Source: Oasisia sp. SBJ-2009
Taxonomy: Eukaryota > Annelida > Polychaeta > Sabellida > Siboglinidae
DNA length: 64,000 nucleotides
Direction: 5' to 3'
Assembly (NCBI GenBank): GCA_964017155.1
Contig: OZ024865.1
Coordinates: forward strand, 34,618,938-34,682,937
The stretch's first letter is position 1, and each line of letters begins with the position of its first letter. The notes below the pieces were generated by a model, which saw nothing but the letters and a program-made list of their open reading frames with translations, was not told where the DNA came from and did no database searches. The translations under genes and the position numbers were made by a program. Of this stretch, positions 1 through 13,800 are shown piece by piece.

Positions 1-430
1 CCATGTGTTTGATGTCAGTCTACCAATGAGACTGTGTGTTTGATGTCAGTCTACCAATGAGACCATGTGTTTGATGTCAGTCTACCAATGAGACCATGTG
101 TTTGATGTCAGTCTACCAATGAGACCATGTGTTTGATGTCAGTCTACCAATGAGACCATGTGTTTGATGTCAGTCTACCAATGAGACCATGTGTTTGATG
201 TCAGTCTACCAATGAGACCATGTGTTTGATGCCAGTCTACCAATGAGACCATGTGTTTGATGTCAGTCTACCAATGAGGCCGTGTGTTTGATGTCAGTCT
301 ACCAATGAGGCCGTGTGTTTGATGTCAGTTTACCAATGAGGCTGTGTGCTTGTCTACCAATGAGGCCGTGTGTTTGACAACCAATGAGGCCGTGTGTTTG
401 TCTACCAATGAGGCCGTGTGTTTGTTCCAG
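1..430. repeat. 31-bp then 24-bp minisatellite ending at an NF1 acceptor
   Basis: About eleven 31-bp units with core TTTGATGTCAGTCTACCAAT, then 24-bp units lacking part of the core, running straight into TTTGTTCCAG|GCGTGTTTGA. The unit part CCGTGTGTTTGA resembles the exon start GCGTGTTTGA. The array is cut by the window edge. Confidence 0.9.
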
Positions 431-607
431 GCGTGTTTGAAGGAGATGAAGGAGTGTGATTGGCTGCAGCAGTGGACAGACCTGGCCAAGAGGTTTGCGT
501 TCCAGTACAACCCCGCCCTCCAGCCCCGGGCCATCATCGTCTACGGGTGTATCAGCAAGTCTGTCACAGACTCCGAGATCAAACAACTGCTGCGCATTCT
601 AGTCAAG
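431..607 (+). CDS. NF1: NF1 exon (first in window)
   Basis: 59 codons, phase 0 at both ends, acceptor TTTGTTCCAG and donor GTCAGT. Contains [20 protein letters not shown] and GCISK, matching the vertebrate protein closely. A 24-31-bp minisatellite runs directly into the acceptor. Confidence 0.95.
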
Positions 608-1806
608 GTCAGTCACGTCACAGCTAAAAATATCGGTTAGTTTTCGAAATTTCAAACATTTCTGAACGAACAAAACAAGGCAAGAGAAAACGTCACTCAA
701 AATTAAGTCATGCATTCAATATAATTTATAAAATTAATAATATTACTTATAATGAACTGTATTTATGCATTGTTATCCAGAGTGACTCAGATCGGTAATG
801 TTTACAGAGTGTAATGTTTACAGAGTCTAATGTTTAGAGTATGTAATGTTTAGAGTGTGTAAAGTTTACAGTCTGTAATGTTTACAGAGTATGTAATGTT
901 TATAGAGTCTGAATGGAGGAAGTTGTATGTTATGAGGAAATACAAAATAAATAGGGTTACAAATAAGTAAACATGCAGTTGTATCCATGTATCTACCCAG
1001 GAAATTTCTGTGATAATAATTTTTTCGATATTTATGCTCATATTTAATCAGAATTTATACCCACTTTCTTCATAGGGAATAATAGGTGTGGAATATGGAT
1101 TACAAAGAAAATCGTGCAGATCACAAAAATAACGAACAACTGAGAAGCCAAATATATTGTCTGTTTAAGGAAGCAAGACATGAGTTCTTAAATACCATAG
1201 TAACCCAATCCTAGGGTGGCTGAGAACACTATCTGTGTCTTCAGCACTTGATATATCTTGGCAAGTATTCATCCACACTGCAATGACAACACACAGACTA
1301 TACGCTCCTTACCATCTACAGCCAGGTTCCTGCTGATAGAGATAACTACAGCAATATTGAATGAACTAAATCATCCTCGCTTCTTCTAAATGTTGGCAGA
1401 AGAATTAAAACTTTGGTTGTCTTGATTATAAGTACAACTACATCATTTGTTGTTGTCGTGTAGGCGTTGGAGTCGTACACAGACGTCACGCTCATTGACG
1501 CCATCATCATGTGTCTCACTCGTCTGCAGCCACTGCTTCGACCGGTAAGTCACATCTGCCTACGCTGCAGCTTGGCATGTGACGTAGAGTGCATGTTTGT
1601 TTTCTTATAGTGTTTTATATTTTATGTGGTATATTTGTCAATATTTATTGATGCTAGCAGAAATACTTACGGCACACTTGTTAGTAATGTTTTGAACCCT
1701 AGAAAAGCTTACAGAGAATGATAAAATATGATGCAAATACACCAGAAACAAAACAATAGCAACACACACATGCACACACGCACTCACGCACGCACGCACG
1801 CGCGCG

Positions 1807-1837
<31 letters not shown>

Positions 1838-4800
1838 TTGACTTCATAACAAACAATATAATGAAATACCCAAATGTAACTTTAAAGTACCCCATCCTAT
1901 AGCATAGTGGATGTGTGTTGATACTGTTGTCACTAATGTTGTTGTTTCCAATGTTGTTGTATCAGCCATGTTGTTGCCCCCAGGACTCCCCCATCCACCG
2001 CCACCTGTTCTGGGCGGCCATCTCTGTCCTCCAGCTGGACGAGGTCTCACTCTACGCGTCGGGCCTCGCTCTACTCGAGCAGAACCTGCACACGCTCGAC
2101 AACATGGGACTGTTCGAGAACCAGGTCAGTGGGTCGTTGCCACGGTAACATATCGGCCATGTTGGATTTTGTTATTGGTCGGACGGTTTTGTATTTTGCC
2201 TGTTAATTAATTACTGTATTTGTTCTATTAAGCGTGCGGTAAGCCTTAGAAAGAATCTTAATTAAAGTTGCGTCTTTGACAGCGACAAATGGTAGTGCCA
2301 CGTAGTGGCCTGGCATAGTTTTACTGTTCCCATCAGTGTTGTCCACCAGGTGGAGACATCAAGTTTGCTGTTTCCGTTGTGAACTGAAGTGGCGGAATGA
2401 CGTCACATAGAATTCAGCTAGGATGGGTGGGGCATGGCAATGTATATGGTCTAGAAATGATTTATTCGTCCAGATATGTGTATTTATCTCGTCAAAAGAG
2501 TGCAGAAGTTACATATGCAGGTGGAACTTTCTGGTATTGTCATTGGTTCTGTGGTTGACAGGAAAGTAATCACAATGAATTATGAACCTAAATGTTATTG
2601 TCATAGATCGATGTCAGCCAGGGCTCAAGATGGAGTGTCGCTAATTAGATACATCTAATAGAATGAATACACTAACTTTAATAAATCTCATAATAAAAGT
2701 AGTAGAACATGGTCAGTAAGACAATGTTCAAAGCATCAGTGAGTGGGTTGCCGTAGCGACCAGTTGCGACGTTGCCATGGTAACGGCGTGTGTGTGTGTG
2801 ACAGAGCCTGGAGAAGATCATGATGGAGACGAGAGAGCCCTTGGAGTGGCACTTCAAGCAGCTCGACCACTCCATGGGGCTCAGCTTCAAGACCAACTTC
2901 AACTTCGCTGTGGTCGGCCACCTGTTGAAAGGTGAGAGACAGGGTGAGGGGTGGGAGGGTAGGGGAGGGTGGGAGGGTAAGTGAGTAGGGGATGGTGGGA
3001 GAGTAGGGGATGGTGGGAGAGTAGGGGAGGGTGGGAGGGTAAGTGAGTAGGGGATGGTGGGAGAGTAGGGGATGGTGGGAGAGTAGGGGAGGGTGGGAGA
3101 GTAGGGGAGGGTGGGAGAGTAGGGGAGGGTGGGAGAGTAGGGGAGGGTGGGAGAGTAGGGGAGGGTGGGAGAGTAGGGGATGGTGGGAGAGTAGGGGATG
3201 GTGGGAGAGTAGGGGAGGGTGGGAGGGTAAGTGAGTAGGGGATGGTGGGAGAGTAGGGGAGGGTGGGAGAGTAGGGGAGGGTGGGAGAGTAGGGGAGGGT
3301 GGGAGAGTAGGGGATGGTGGGAGAGTAGGGGAGGGTGGGAGAGTAGGGGAGGGTGGGAGGGTAAGTGAGTAGGGGATGGTGGGAGAGTAGGGGATGGTGG
3401 GAGAGTAGGGGAGGGTGGGAGAATAGGGGAGGGTGGGAGAGTAGGGGAGGGTGGGAGAGTAGGGGAGGGTGGGAGAGTAGGGGAGGGTGGGAGAGTAGGG
3501 GAGGGTGGGAGAGTAGGGGAGGGTGGGAGAGTAAGTGAGGGTGGGAGAGTATGGGAGGGTGGGAGAATAGGGGAGGGTGGGAGAGTAAGTGAGGGTGGGA
3601 GAGTAGGGGAGGGTGGGAGAGTAGGGGAGGGTGGGAGAGTAGGGGAGGGTGGGAGAGTAGGGGAGGGTGGGAGAATAGGGGAGGGTAGGGGAGGGTGAGA
3701 GAATAGGGGAGGGTGGGAGAGTAGGGGAGGGTGGGAGAATAGGGGAGGGTGGGAGAGTAGGGGAGGGTGGGAGGGTAGAGGAGGGTGAGAGAGTAGGGGA
3801 GGGTGGGAGAATACGGGAGGGTGGGAGAGTAGGGGAGGGTGGGAGAGTAGGGGAGGGTGGGAGAGTAGGGGAGGGTGGGAGAGTAGGTGAGGGTGGGAGA
3901 GTAGGGGAGGGTGGGAGAGTAGGGGAGGGTGGGAGAGTAGGGTAGGGTGGGAGAGTAGGGGAGGGTGGGAGAGTAAGTGAGGGTGGGAGAGTAGGGGAGG
4001 GTGGGAGAATAGGGGAGGGTGGGAGAGTAAGTGAGGGTGGGAGAGTAAATAGGGGAGGGTGGTAGGAGAGGGTGGGAGAGTAGGGGAGGGTGGGAGAGTA
4101 GGGGAGGGTGGGAGAATAGGGGAGGGTGGGAGAGTAGGGGAGGGTGGGAGGGAGAAAGGGTGAGAGTATGGGAGAGGGTGGGAAAGGGTGAGAGTATGGG
4201 AGAGGGTGAGAGTATGGGAGAGGGTGAGAGTATGGGAGAGGGTGGGAAAGGGTGAGAGTATGGGAGAGGGTGGGAAAGGGTGAGAGTATGGGAGAGGGTG
4301 GGAAAGGGTGAGAGTATGGGAGAGGGTGGGAAAGGGTGAGAGTATGTGAGAGGGTGGGAAAGGGTGAGAGTATGGGAGAGGGTGAGAGTATGGGAGAGGG
4401 TGAGAGTATGGGAGAGGGTGGGAAAGGGTGAGAGTATGGGAGAGGGTGAGAGTATGGGAAAGGGTGAGAGTATGGGAGAGGGTGGGAAAGGGTGAGAGTA
4501 TGTGGAGGGTGGGAAAGGGTGAGAGTATGGGAGAGGGTGAGAGTATGGGAGAGGGTGAGAGTATGGGAAAGGGTGAGAGTATGGGAGAGGGTGGGAAAGG
4601 GTGAGAGTATGGGAGAGGGTGAGAGTATGGGAGAGGGTGAGAAAGGGTGAGAGTATGGGAGAGGGTGGGAAAGGGTGAGAGTATGGGAGAGGGTGGGAAA
4701 GGGTGAGAGTATGGGAGAGGGTGGGAAAGGGTGAGAGTATGGGAGAGGGTGGGAAAGGGTGAGAGTATGGGAGAGGGTGGGAAAGGGTGAGAGTATGGGA

Positions 4801-7800
4801 GAGGGTGGGAAAGGGTGAGAGTATGGGAGAGGGTGAGAGTATGGGAAAGGGTGAGAGTATGGGAGAGGGTGGGAAAGGGTGAGAGTATGTGAGAGGGTGG
4901 GAAAGGGTGAGAGTATGGGAGAGGGTGAGAGTATGGGAGAGGGTGAGAGTATGGGAGAGGGTGGGAAAGGGTGAGAGTATGTGAGAGGGTGGGAAAGGGT
5001 GAGAGTATGGGAGAGGGTGAGAGTATGGGAGAGGGTGAGAGTATGGGAGAGGGTGGGAAAGGGTGAGAGTATGGGAGAGGGTGGGAAAGGGTGAGAGTAT
5101 GGGAGAGGGTGAGAGTATGGGAAAGGGTGAGAGTATGGGAGAGGGTGGGAAAGGGTGAGAGTATGGGAGAGGGTGAGAGTATGGGAGAGGGTGAGAAAGG
5201 GTGAGAGTATGGGAGAGGGTGGGAAAGGGTGAGAGTATGGGAGAGGGTGAGAGTATGGGAGAGGGTGAGAAAGGGTGAGAGTATGGGAGAGGGTGGGAAA
5301 GGGTGAGAGTATGGGAGAGGGTGGGAAAGGGTGAGAGTATGGGAGAGGGTGAGAGTATGGGAGAGGGTGAGAGTATGGGAGAGGGTGAGAAAGGGTGAGA
5401 GTATGGGAGAGGGTGGGAAAGGGTGAGAGTATGGGAGAGGGTGAGAGTATGGGAGAGGGTGAGAGTATGGGAGAGGGTGAGAAAGGGTGAGAGTATGGGA
5501 GAGGGTGGGAAAGGGTGAGAGTATGGGAGAGGGTGGGAAAGGGTGAGAGTATGGGAGAGGGTGGGAAAGGGTGAGAGTATGGGAGAGGGTGAGAGTATGG
5601 GAGAGGGTGAGAGTATGGGAGAGGGTGAGAAAGGGTGAGAGTATGGGAGAGGGTGGGAAAGGGTGAGAGTATGGGAGAGGGTGGGAAAGGGTGAGAGTAT
5701 GGGAGAGGGTGGGAAAGGGTGAGAGTATGGGAGAGGGTGGGAAAGGGTGAGAGTATGGGAGAGGGTGGGAAAGGGTGAGAGTATGGGAGAGGGTGGGAAA
5801 GGGTGAGAGTATGGGAGAGGGTGGGAAAGGGTGAGAGTATGGGAGAGGGTGAGAGTATGGGAAAGGGTGAGAGTATGGGAGAGGGTGGGAAAGGGTGAGA
5901 GTATGTGAGAGGGTGGGAAAGGGTGAGAGTATGGGAGAGGGTGAGAGTATGGGAGAGGGTGAGAGTATGGGAGAGGGTGAGAAAGGGTGAGAGTATGGGA
6001 GAGGGTGGGAAAGGGTGAGAGTATGGGAGAGGGTGGGAAAGGGTGAGAGTATGGGAGAGGGTGGGAAAGGGTGAGAGTATGGGAGAGGGTGGGAAAGGGT
6101 GAGAGTATGGGAGAGGGTGAGAGTATGGGAGAGGGTGAGAGTATGGGAGAGGGTGAGAAAGGGTGAGAGTATGGGAGAGGGTGGGAAAGGGTGAGAGTAT
6201 GGGAGAGGGTGGGAAAGGGTGAGAGTATGGGAGAGGGTGGGAAAGGGTGAGAGTATGGGAGAGGGTGGGAAAGGGTGAGAGTATGGGAGAGGGTGGGAAA
6301 GGGTGAGAGTATGGGAGAGGGTGGGAAAGGGTGAGAGTATGGGAGAGGGTGGGAAAGGGTGAGAGTATGGGAGAGGGTGAGAGTATGGGAAAGGGTGAGA
6401 GTATGGGAGAGGGTGGGAAAGGGTGAGAGTATGTGAGAGGGTGGGAAAGGGTGAGAGTATGGGAGAGGGTGAGAGTATGGGAGAGGGTGAGAGTATGGGA
6501 GAGGGTGAGAAAGGGTGAGAGTATGGGAGAGGGTGGGAAAGGGTGAGAGTATGGGAGAGGGTGGGAAAGGGTGAGAGTATGGGAGAGGGTGAGAAAGGGT
6601 GAGAGTATGGGAGAGGGTGAGAAAGGGTGAGAGTATGGGAGAGGGTGGGAAAGGGTGAGAGTATGGGAGAGGGTGGGAAAGGGTGAGAGTATGGGAGAGG
6701 GTGGGAAAGGGTGAGAGTATGGGAGAGGGTGGGAAAGGGTGAGAGTATGGGAGAGGGTGAGAAAGGGTGAGAGTATGGGAGAGGGTGAGAAAGGGTGAGA
6801 GTATGGGAGAGGGTGAGAAAGGGTGAGAGTATGGGAGAGGGTGAGAGTATGGGAGAGGGTGGGAAAGGGTGAGAGTATGGGAGAGGGTGAGAGTATGGGA
6901 AAGGGTGAGAGTATGGGAGAGGGTGGGAAAGGGTGAGAGTATGGGAGAGGGTGAGAGTATGGGAGAGGGTGAGAGTATGGGAGAGGGTGGGAAAGGGTGA
7001 GAGTATGTGAGAGGGTGGGAAAGGGTGAGAGTATGGGAGAGGGTGAGAGTATGGGAGAGGGTGAGAGTATGGGAGAGGGTGAGAAAGGGTGAGAGTATGG
7101 GAGAGGGTGGGAAAGGGTGAGAGTATGGGAGAGGGTGGGAAAGGGTGAGAGTATGGGAGAGGGTGGGAAAGGGTGAGAGTATGGGAGAGGGTGAGAGTAT
7201 GGGAGAGGGTGAGAAAGGGTGAGAGTATGGGAGAGGGTGGGAAAGGGTGAGAGTATGGGAGAGGGTGGGAAAGGGTGAGAGTATGGGAGAGGGTGGGAAA
7301 GGGTGAGAGTATGGGAGAGGGTGAGAGTATGGGAGAGGGTGAGAGTATGGGAGAGGGTGGGAAAGGGTGAGAGTATGGGAGAGGGTGAGAGTATGGGAGA
7401 GGGTGAGAAAGGGTGAGAGTATGGGAGAGGGTGGGAAAGGGTGAGAGTATGGGAGAGGGTGAGAGTATGGGAGAGGGTGAGAAAGGGTGAGAGTATGGGA
7501 GAGGGTGGGAAAGGGTGAGAGTATGGGAGAGGGTGGGAAAGGGTGAGAGTATGGGAGAGGGTGGGAAAGGGTGAGAGTATGGGAGAGGGTGGGAAAGGGT
7601 GAGAGTATGGGAGAGGGTGGGAAAGGGTGAGAGTATGGGAGAGGGTGGGAAAGGGTGAGGCGGTCAGATGGTGGGTGACGATGTGAAGATGGGAGAGTGT
7701 GTGAGGGTGAAAGAGGATGGGAGATGGTGAGAAATTAGGAGAGGTTGAGAAAGGGTGTGTGAGAGCATGAAAAGGTGGGGTAGGGTGAGGGGGGGAGGAA

Positions 7801-10800
7801 GTGTGAACATGCACAATGTGTGTGAGCATGTTATAGTCTGTGATGTGAGGGTGTGTGCAAGGGTTTGGGGGTCTTTTGAGTGTGCACAAGGGTATGTGAG
7901 TGTGTCACAGTTTGTGATGTATTAATGCCAGCTACAACTCAATACGAAATAACCAACACCTCCTACAGCTGTCAGAAATATATGCCCTTGTGAAACGGGT
8001 GTTTTAGGGTCTTTTATGTTTCAGGTTTCCGTCACCCAGTCACAAACACTGTCTCCCGAACCATCCGAGTCATCAATATGTTGATGTCCATCACAGCCAC
8101 TTCTACTAAACGGTACGGCAGCTGCTTCGATCATGTGACCAGTCATAATAGCCAGATGTTATGCTGGAAAATATCCACAGCCAATGCAGGAAACACGCTT
8201 TAAACATGTCTATGTTTCTCGGTGTTTGTCTACACAAATTAAGTATTTTTTATATGTTTACACCATAAGTGTGTTTGATAAGTGTAGTTATTTGTTCAGG
8301 TTAAGTCTGAAGTTTGGCAGGTGGTGGTGTATCTTGAACACATTGACTCTTATGAAGAATGTTGTATTATCAAAGTAGTGATAGACTTATGTTGTCACAT
8401 TCATGTCGGTGAAGTAGAATTGATTACTACGATGTGAGGGAAGTTATTGTAGTATAATTTAACTAACCTTGGAGCTTAATTGTCAAAGATGAGTACGATG
8501 TTTCGACCTGTCATCTACGGGCCTTGTTCACGTACTGGTGTCATCTGAGGCAACACACGTGACACCAGTACGTGAAGAAGGCCCGTAGATTACGGGTCGA
8601 AACGTCGTACTCATTTTCAACAGTTAAGCTCCAAAGTAAGTTAAATTATACTACAATAAACCATTCTTGGAGCCATGAACAATATTCAATATCGTGAGGG
8701 AAGTTGTTGAAGTTGGTGGCTTTGTTTACAGAGACAAGTTTGAAGTGACCCCCCAGAGTGTTCCTTACCTCGCAGGTATGTGTGACCCTGTTGTACTTAT
8801 GCAATGTTGGGGTTTGTAAATGCATCTCATCCCCAGCACTGATGTCAACTCACTTTCTTCTATATTCATATTCAACTGCCGTATTCCTATCCAGCTGCCA
8901 CAGTTTCTACCTGACAGATGGCACCACTGTAGCCATTTATTTTCTCATGATACATTGTCGCCACCAAGCCACCACCCATCCTTTTTTCATTTTTTTATGT
9001 TTTGGGAACAATGCAAATTGACGAGACCACCTCTATGAGGGTTAAATTGATCGTCACTGATACAGCGCCCTCTGTCCACAGCGCTGGTGTCAGTGTCGGA
9101 AGAGGTTCGCAGTCGCTGCCACCTCAAGCACAGACTCAGCCCTCAGATCTGTGAATCCACATCCAGCGACAGTATCAGCAACGACCTGACCCCACCCCCA
9201 CCCCCCAATGCCCCCGCGACCTCCCCAGTCCACCCCCCGGCCCACCACGTCCTCGCCCCCTCGGCCAGTCAGCCCCAGGGCATGGGGGCGGCATCCGGCT
9301 GTGCCCCTCTGATGCCCACCCCAGCCCGCAGACAGAAGAGTTGTGACACGCTGGACCAGAGCGCCATGGCACAGGCACGCATGTCTAAACACGTCACCCA
9401 AGTACAGGTCGGCATTACGGTGAGTACAGTCGACACACGTCACATGACTAACTCATCATGTCTAAAACCGTCACCCAAGTACAGGTCGGCATCACGGTGA
9501 GTACAATCGACACACGTCACATGACTAACTCATCATGTCTAAACCCGTCACCCAAGTACAGGTCGGCATCATGGTGAGTACAATCGACACACGTCACATG
9601 ACTAACTCATCATGTCTAAACATGTCACTCAAGTACAGGTTGGCATCACGGTGAGTACAGTCAACACACTTCACATGACTAACTCATCATGTCTAAACAC
9701 GTCACTCAAGTACAGGTTGGCATCATGGTGAGTACAGTCAACACACTTCACATGACTAACTCATCATGTCTAAACACGTCACTCAAGTACAGGTCGGCAT
9801 CACGGTGAGTACAGTCAACACACTTCACATGACTGACTCATCATGTCTAAACACGTCACTCAAGTACAGGTTGGCATCACGGTGAGTACAATCGACACAC
9901 GTCACATGACTAACTCATCATGTCTAAACATGTCACTCAAGTACAGGTTGGCATCACGGTGAGTACAGTCAACACACTTCACATGACTAACTCATCATGT
10001 CTAAACACGTCACTCAAGTACAGGTTGGCATCACGGTGAGTACAGTCAATACACTTCACATGACTAACTCATCATGTCTAAACACGTCACTCAAGTACAG
10101 GTTGGCATCATGGTGAGTACAGTCAACACACTTCACATGACTAACTCATCATGTCTAAACACGTCACTCAAGTACAGGTTGGCATCACGGTGAGTACAGT
10201 CAACACTGATAATATACACCTGGTCATCCATTGAAGTGGCCCAACAACTAGGATAGTCATCTGCATGCATATACAATACATAATGTAATAATGCTCTATT
10301 TAGTATAGAATGTTTAGTGGGCATCGAACACTGATTACATTTTGTAAGTTAATTGCTAATTATATGTACATCGCGCATACATTTTCATGATTATTCAGCT
10401 AGCATGGTAAGGGAAAATGAAATTTTAGTCAGGGAAAAGGTAGGGAATTTTGAAACCTTCCAAGAGTGGCAACCCTGACCACTGGACTTCATTGAACGTC
10501 TTCACACCCCAACAGGGCAGCAACCCGAAAACTTGGCATAGCCTTGACCTCGACCTGAACGCGCGACCTCCGTTCAAGACCCAGAGAAGCAGCTCGATGC
10601 CGACGCCAAAGACCCAGAAGAGTATGGATGTTGGACCATCGTCAAAGGGACCCAGTCCGATCGGAGGACCGTGTGACAGCGTGAAGGAACGCAGTACTCG
10701 GGGGTCCGTGTCGAACGAGAACAACATTCTCCTTGACCCTGAGGTCTTGACTGACTATCCGACCCAGGCACTACTGCTTACTGTCCTGGTACGTTTTCAG

Positions 10801-13800
10801 ACGGCCTCCTTTAAAGGCATACTCCAGTCAGTGAGAGATTCATAGCATTTACTTACATCTGTATAATATATTGGTTGTGCTTAGTAATTGTGCACAAAGA
10901 TCAGTAATAAACAATTAATTATAGTATAGTTGTACCAGAAATACGCCATGTTGGATTCAGGGCGCAGCCATTTTGAGACTTATGCACCAGTGACGTAAAC
11001 CGCTTACGTCACTGGTGCATGAACATTTAAAAAAAAATTCTGTCCAATGGTATTTGATGTATCCAGTACTTCGCGGATTGGTTACGTCACAATCACAATT
11101 ACAAGATTCCTCCAATCCTTGCATTTTTCAACAATGCGCCAGTGATATAAACGACTTGGCTTACATCACTGGCACATAAATCTCAAGATGGCAGCGCCCT
11201 GAATCTAAGATAGCATCTTTTTGATATCATTAAACTATAACTTATTGTTTATTAACGATCTTTGTGCACAATTACTAGGCACAACCAATATAGTATACAT
11301 ATGTAAGTTAATACTGTGAACCTCTCACTGACTGGAGTATCCCTTTAAAGGGAGGGTGATTGATTGATCTTATTGTAATATGAAAAATGTACATAAAATA
11401 TAAATACAAATTACATTAAACATAAGGATGACAGAGAAGTGCAAGCACATATTTCTGTTGTGGTCCTCTGCCCAGAATTGGCTGGGCAGTAATTTCTAAC
11501 AGGAAGTTTGCTCAAGTACAGTTTCTGATTCCACAACTAATAATTTCTACTCACTTCAACGTTTCAGCCGCCATCAGCGGCCTTCTTCAGGAACTGAATG
11601 TTCAGTGGTCACTGCTCGCTAGATGGCGTGGCGAGCCGACTGTCCCACACCTGACTTAGTCTGTAGTCCCCCTCGTCTCTGTTCATAGTTGGTTTCGTCT
11701 TCCTAATCCAGATGGCTTCTTTTATCCAACGCGCACACCTGTTCGTCTCTTTATCCACCACTTTCGCTCCCTCCCAGTCTATCACACAGTTGTGTCTGTC
11801 CGCATGGTCGGTTATGGCTGATTTGTGTTCGACGTTTGTCGAACACTTCTTTGCCTCGCGAGTAAAACGTCTAGATGTTACTGTTTCCACTTCTTTTTTA
11901 TGTTGTACTTGAATGATACTTCCAACTTGATGAACATTTTCACGAAGGAAGTTTGCTGTTTAGAACGTGGTAAACATCAAAAGGGTCTTGTGATTTGAGG
12001 TTAGCTGTGCTCGCCTCATATTGCCTGTCAATATTGTTTTGAAACTGGGCGTTTTGTTTATCAATTAAACGTGATGGAGGCAGAGTATTTTAAATTGCAA
12101 ACATTGTTCCAAGCTTAATTAAGAAACTAGACACAAATTGGCATGCAGTAAACCCATGGTTGCCACTGGTCAGGGAAAAGTCAGGTAAATTCAAGGTCAG
12201 GGAAAAGTCAGGGAATTTTGTGCTGGGTCAGGGAAATTTGAGATTTTGACAAAAAGTCAGAGAAATACAAGAAAATCCCTTGAAAGTCAGGGAAATTTGA
12301 CTTTCTCATGTCATACGCATAATGCCGCGATGCTGCGTACTCGAATTCATTATGCATAACGATCCCGTGAAACAATGTTGATACCACAGACATATGTTGT
12401 TAAAAATGTGGATCCCATACATTCTTCAGTTGGCTGTTGTAATAATGCCATAACTGTTCTTTTGGCAGTTAATTGCTAATTATATGTACATCGCGCATAC
12501 ATTTTCATGATTATTCAGCCAGCATTGTCAGGGAAAATGAAGCTTTGAGTCAGGGAAAAGTCAGGGAATTTTGAAAGCTTCCATGAGTGGCAACCCTGAA
12601 ACCTTCAACATGCATGTTGTAGTCATAAGAACGTAATATTAAGCATATTGCTGACCAAAGCTCTTATTGATGACGACAACTGGAGAACCATTTCACCGAA
12701 AAGTAACATGCTCCTAAAGAAAAGTAATCGCAGTGAAGAATGCATTGTTAAGTTAACTAGAATTTTTACAATGCAAGCCAAGAAGCCGTGGCTATGTCAC
12801 CAAGGTACTGTTTCTTTGACACACCTATAAAAATGTCACACGGTGTTGACATATTTTAATGTGGAAGGTCACAGATAAGGAGCAACCTCAGTTGTAAAGA
12901 GTAAAACTGTCCTTATGAACTGTGTTTCAGGCGACACTAGTGAGGAACACAACGGATGAGAACGAGGCGAGGATTCTATACGAGTATCTCGCTGAGGCTT
13001 CCGTAGTCTTCCCCAAAGTATTCCCAGTCATGTAAGTGTCCCATGCTCCCAATATTTTACATAATCCCATTGCGTCACATTCTTTATCTTCCGTGCTTAG
13101 CTTGAATGATAATTTCATTTTCTAGTTTTCCCCAAAGGTTTCTTGTTTGTTAGTTCCTTGATTTTAAACTTGTACTGTTTTGAATACTTGTTTTTTACTT
13201 TCAGTTTTGTTTGTAATTGCATAAAGTAAGCACTGCCGTTTATAAATCATGGGTAAAGTCGTGCGTAAAATGTTATCATGTTACATACCAGTTGTTTCAT
13301 ATATTCATATAATGTCAGGCCACTTAGCCTCTAGAGGTCCAGTGAGACAGTCTTACATACACAAGTATTGTTTCCCAGTCTGTCCAAGCAGATATAGGCA
13401 AAATGTTGACATATTTTTTTGGAAGGCCATGAGCCCTTAGAAACATTCACTCAAGTAAAAATATATTGTGTACTATCTATGCACCCTAAGATATGCCTAT
13501 GCAAAATTAGAGAAAAAGTTACATAGGAGTTTTGAAAACGTTTTTATTACTTTTATTTAAAATTTCTCTCTGAAATATATCCATAAATTATAATAGTAAT
13601 TGTCATGTCACTATCACTGTGATGTACAACATCATAGTGACATGACACTTGGTGAATGTGACACAAATACAGACAATTATAATTATATAAATGCTCAATA
13701 AACTAGTGTACGATGAAAGACTTAAGTTTTTGTGATCCTCACAAAGCATACATTCACTTTCGTTTTCACACGTTTACTTTCACTTTCAGTCATAGCCTGT

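Noticed and set aside
1..430. CRISPR-like direct repeats
   Set aside because: Units are contiguous with no unique spacers, and the context is a eukaryotic intron.
2736..7889. 1717-codon minus-strand open frame rich in Pro, Ser, Thr, Leu
   Set aside because: It is the antisense of the G-rich minisatellite; 18- and 28-bp units lack stops on that strand. It also overlaps an NF1 exon and has no domain.
11609..11890. Minus-strand 93-codon frame as a host gene
   Set aside because: Its sequence is typical of the end of a Penelope-like retroelement and it is flanked by repeat sequence.
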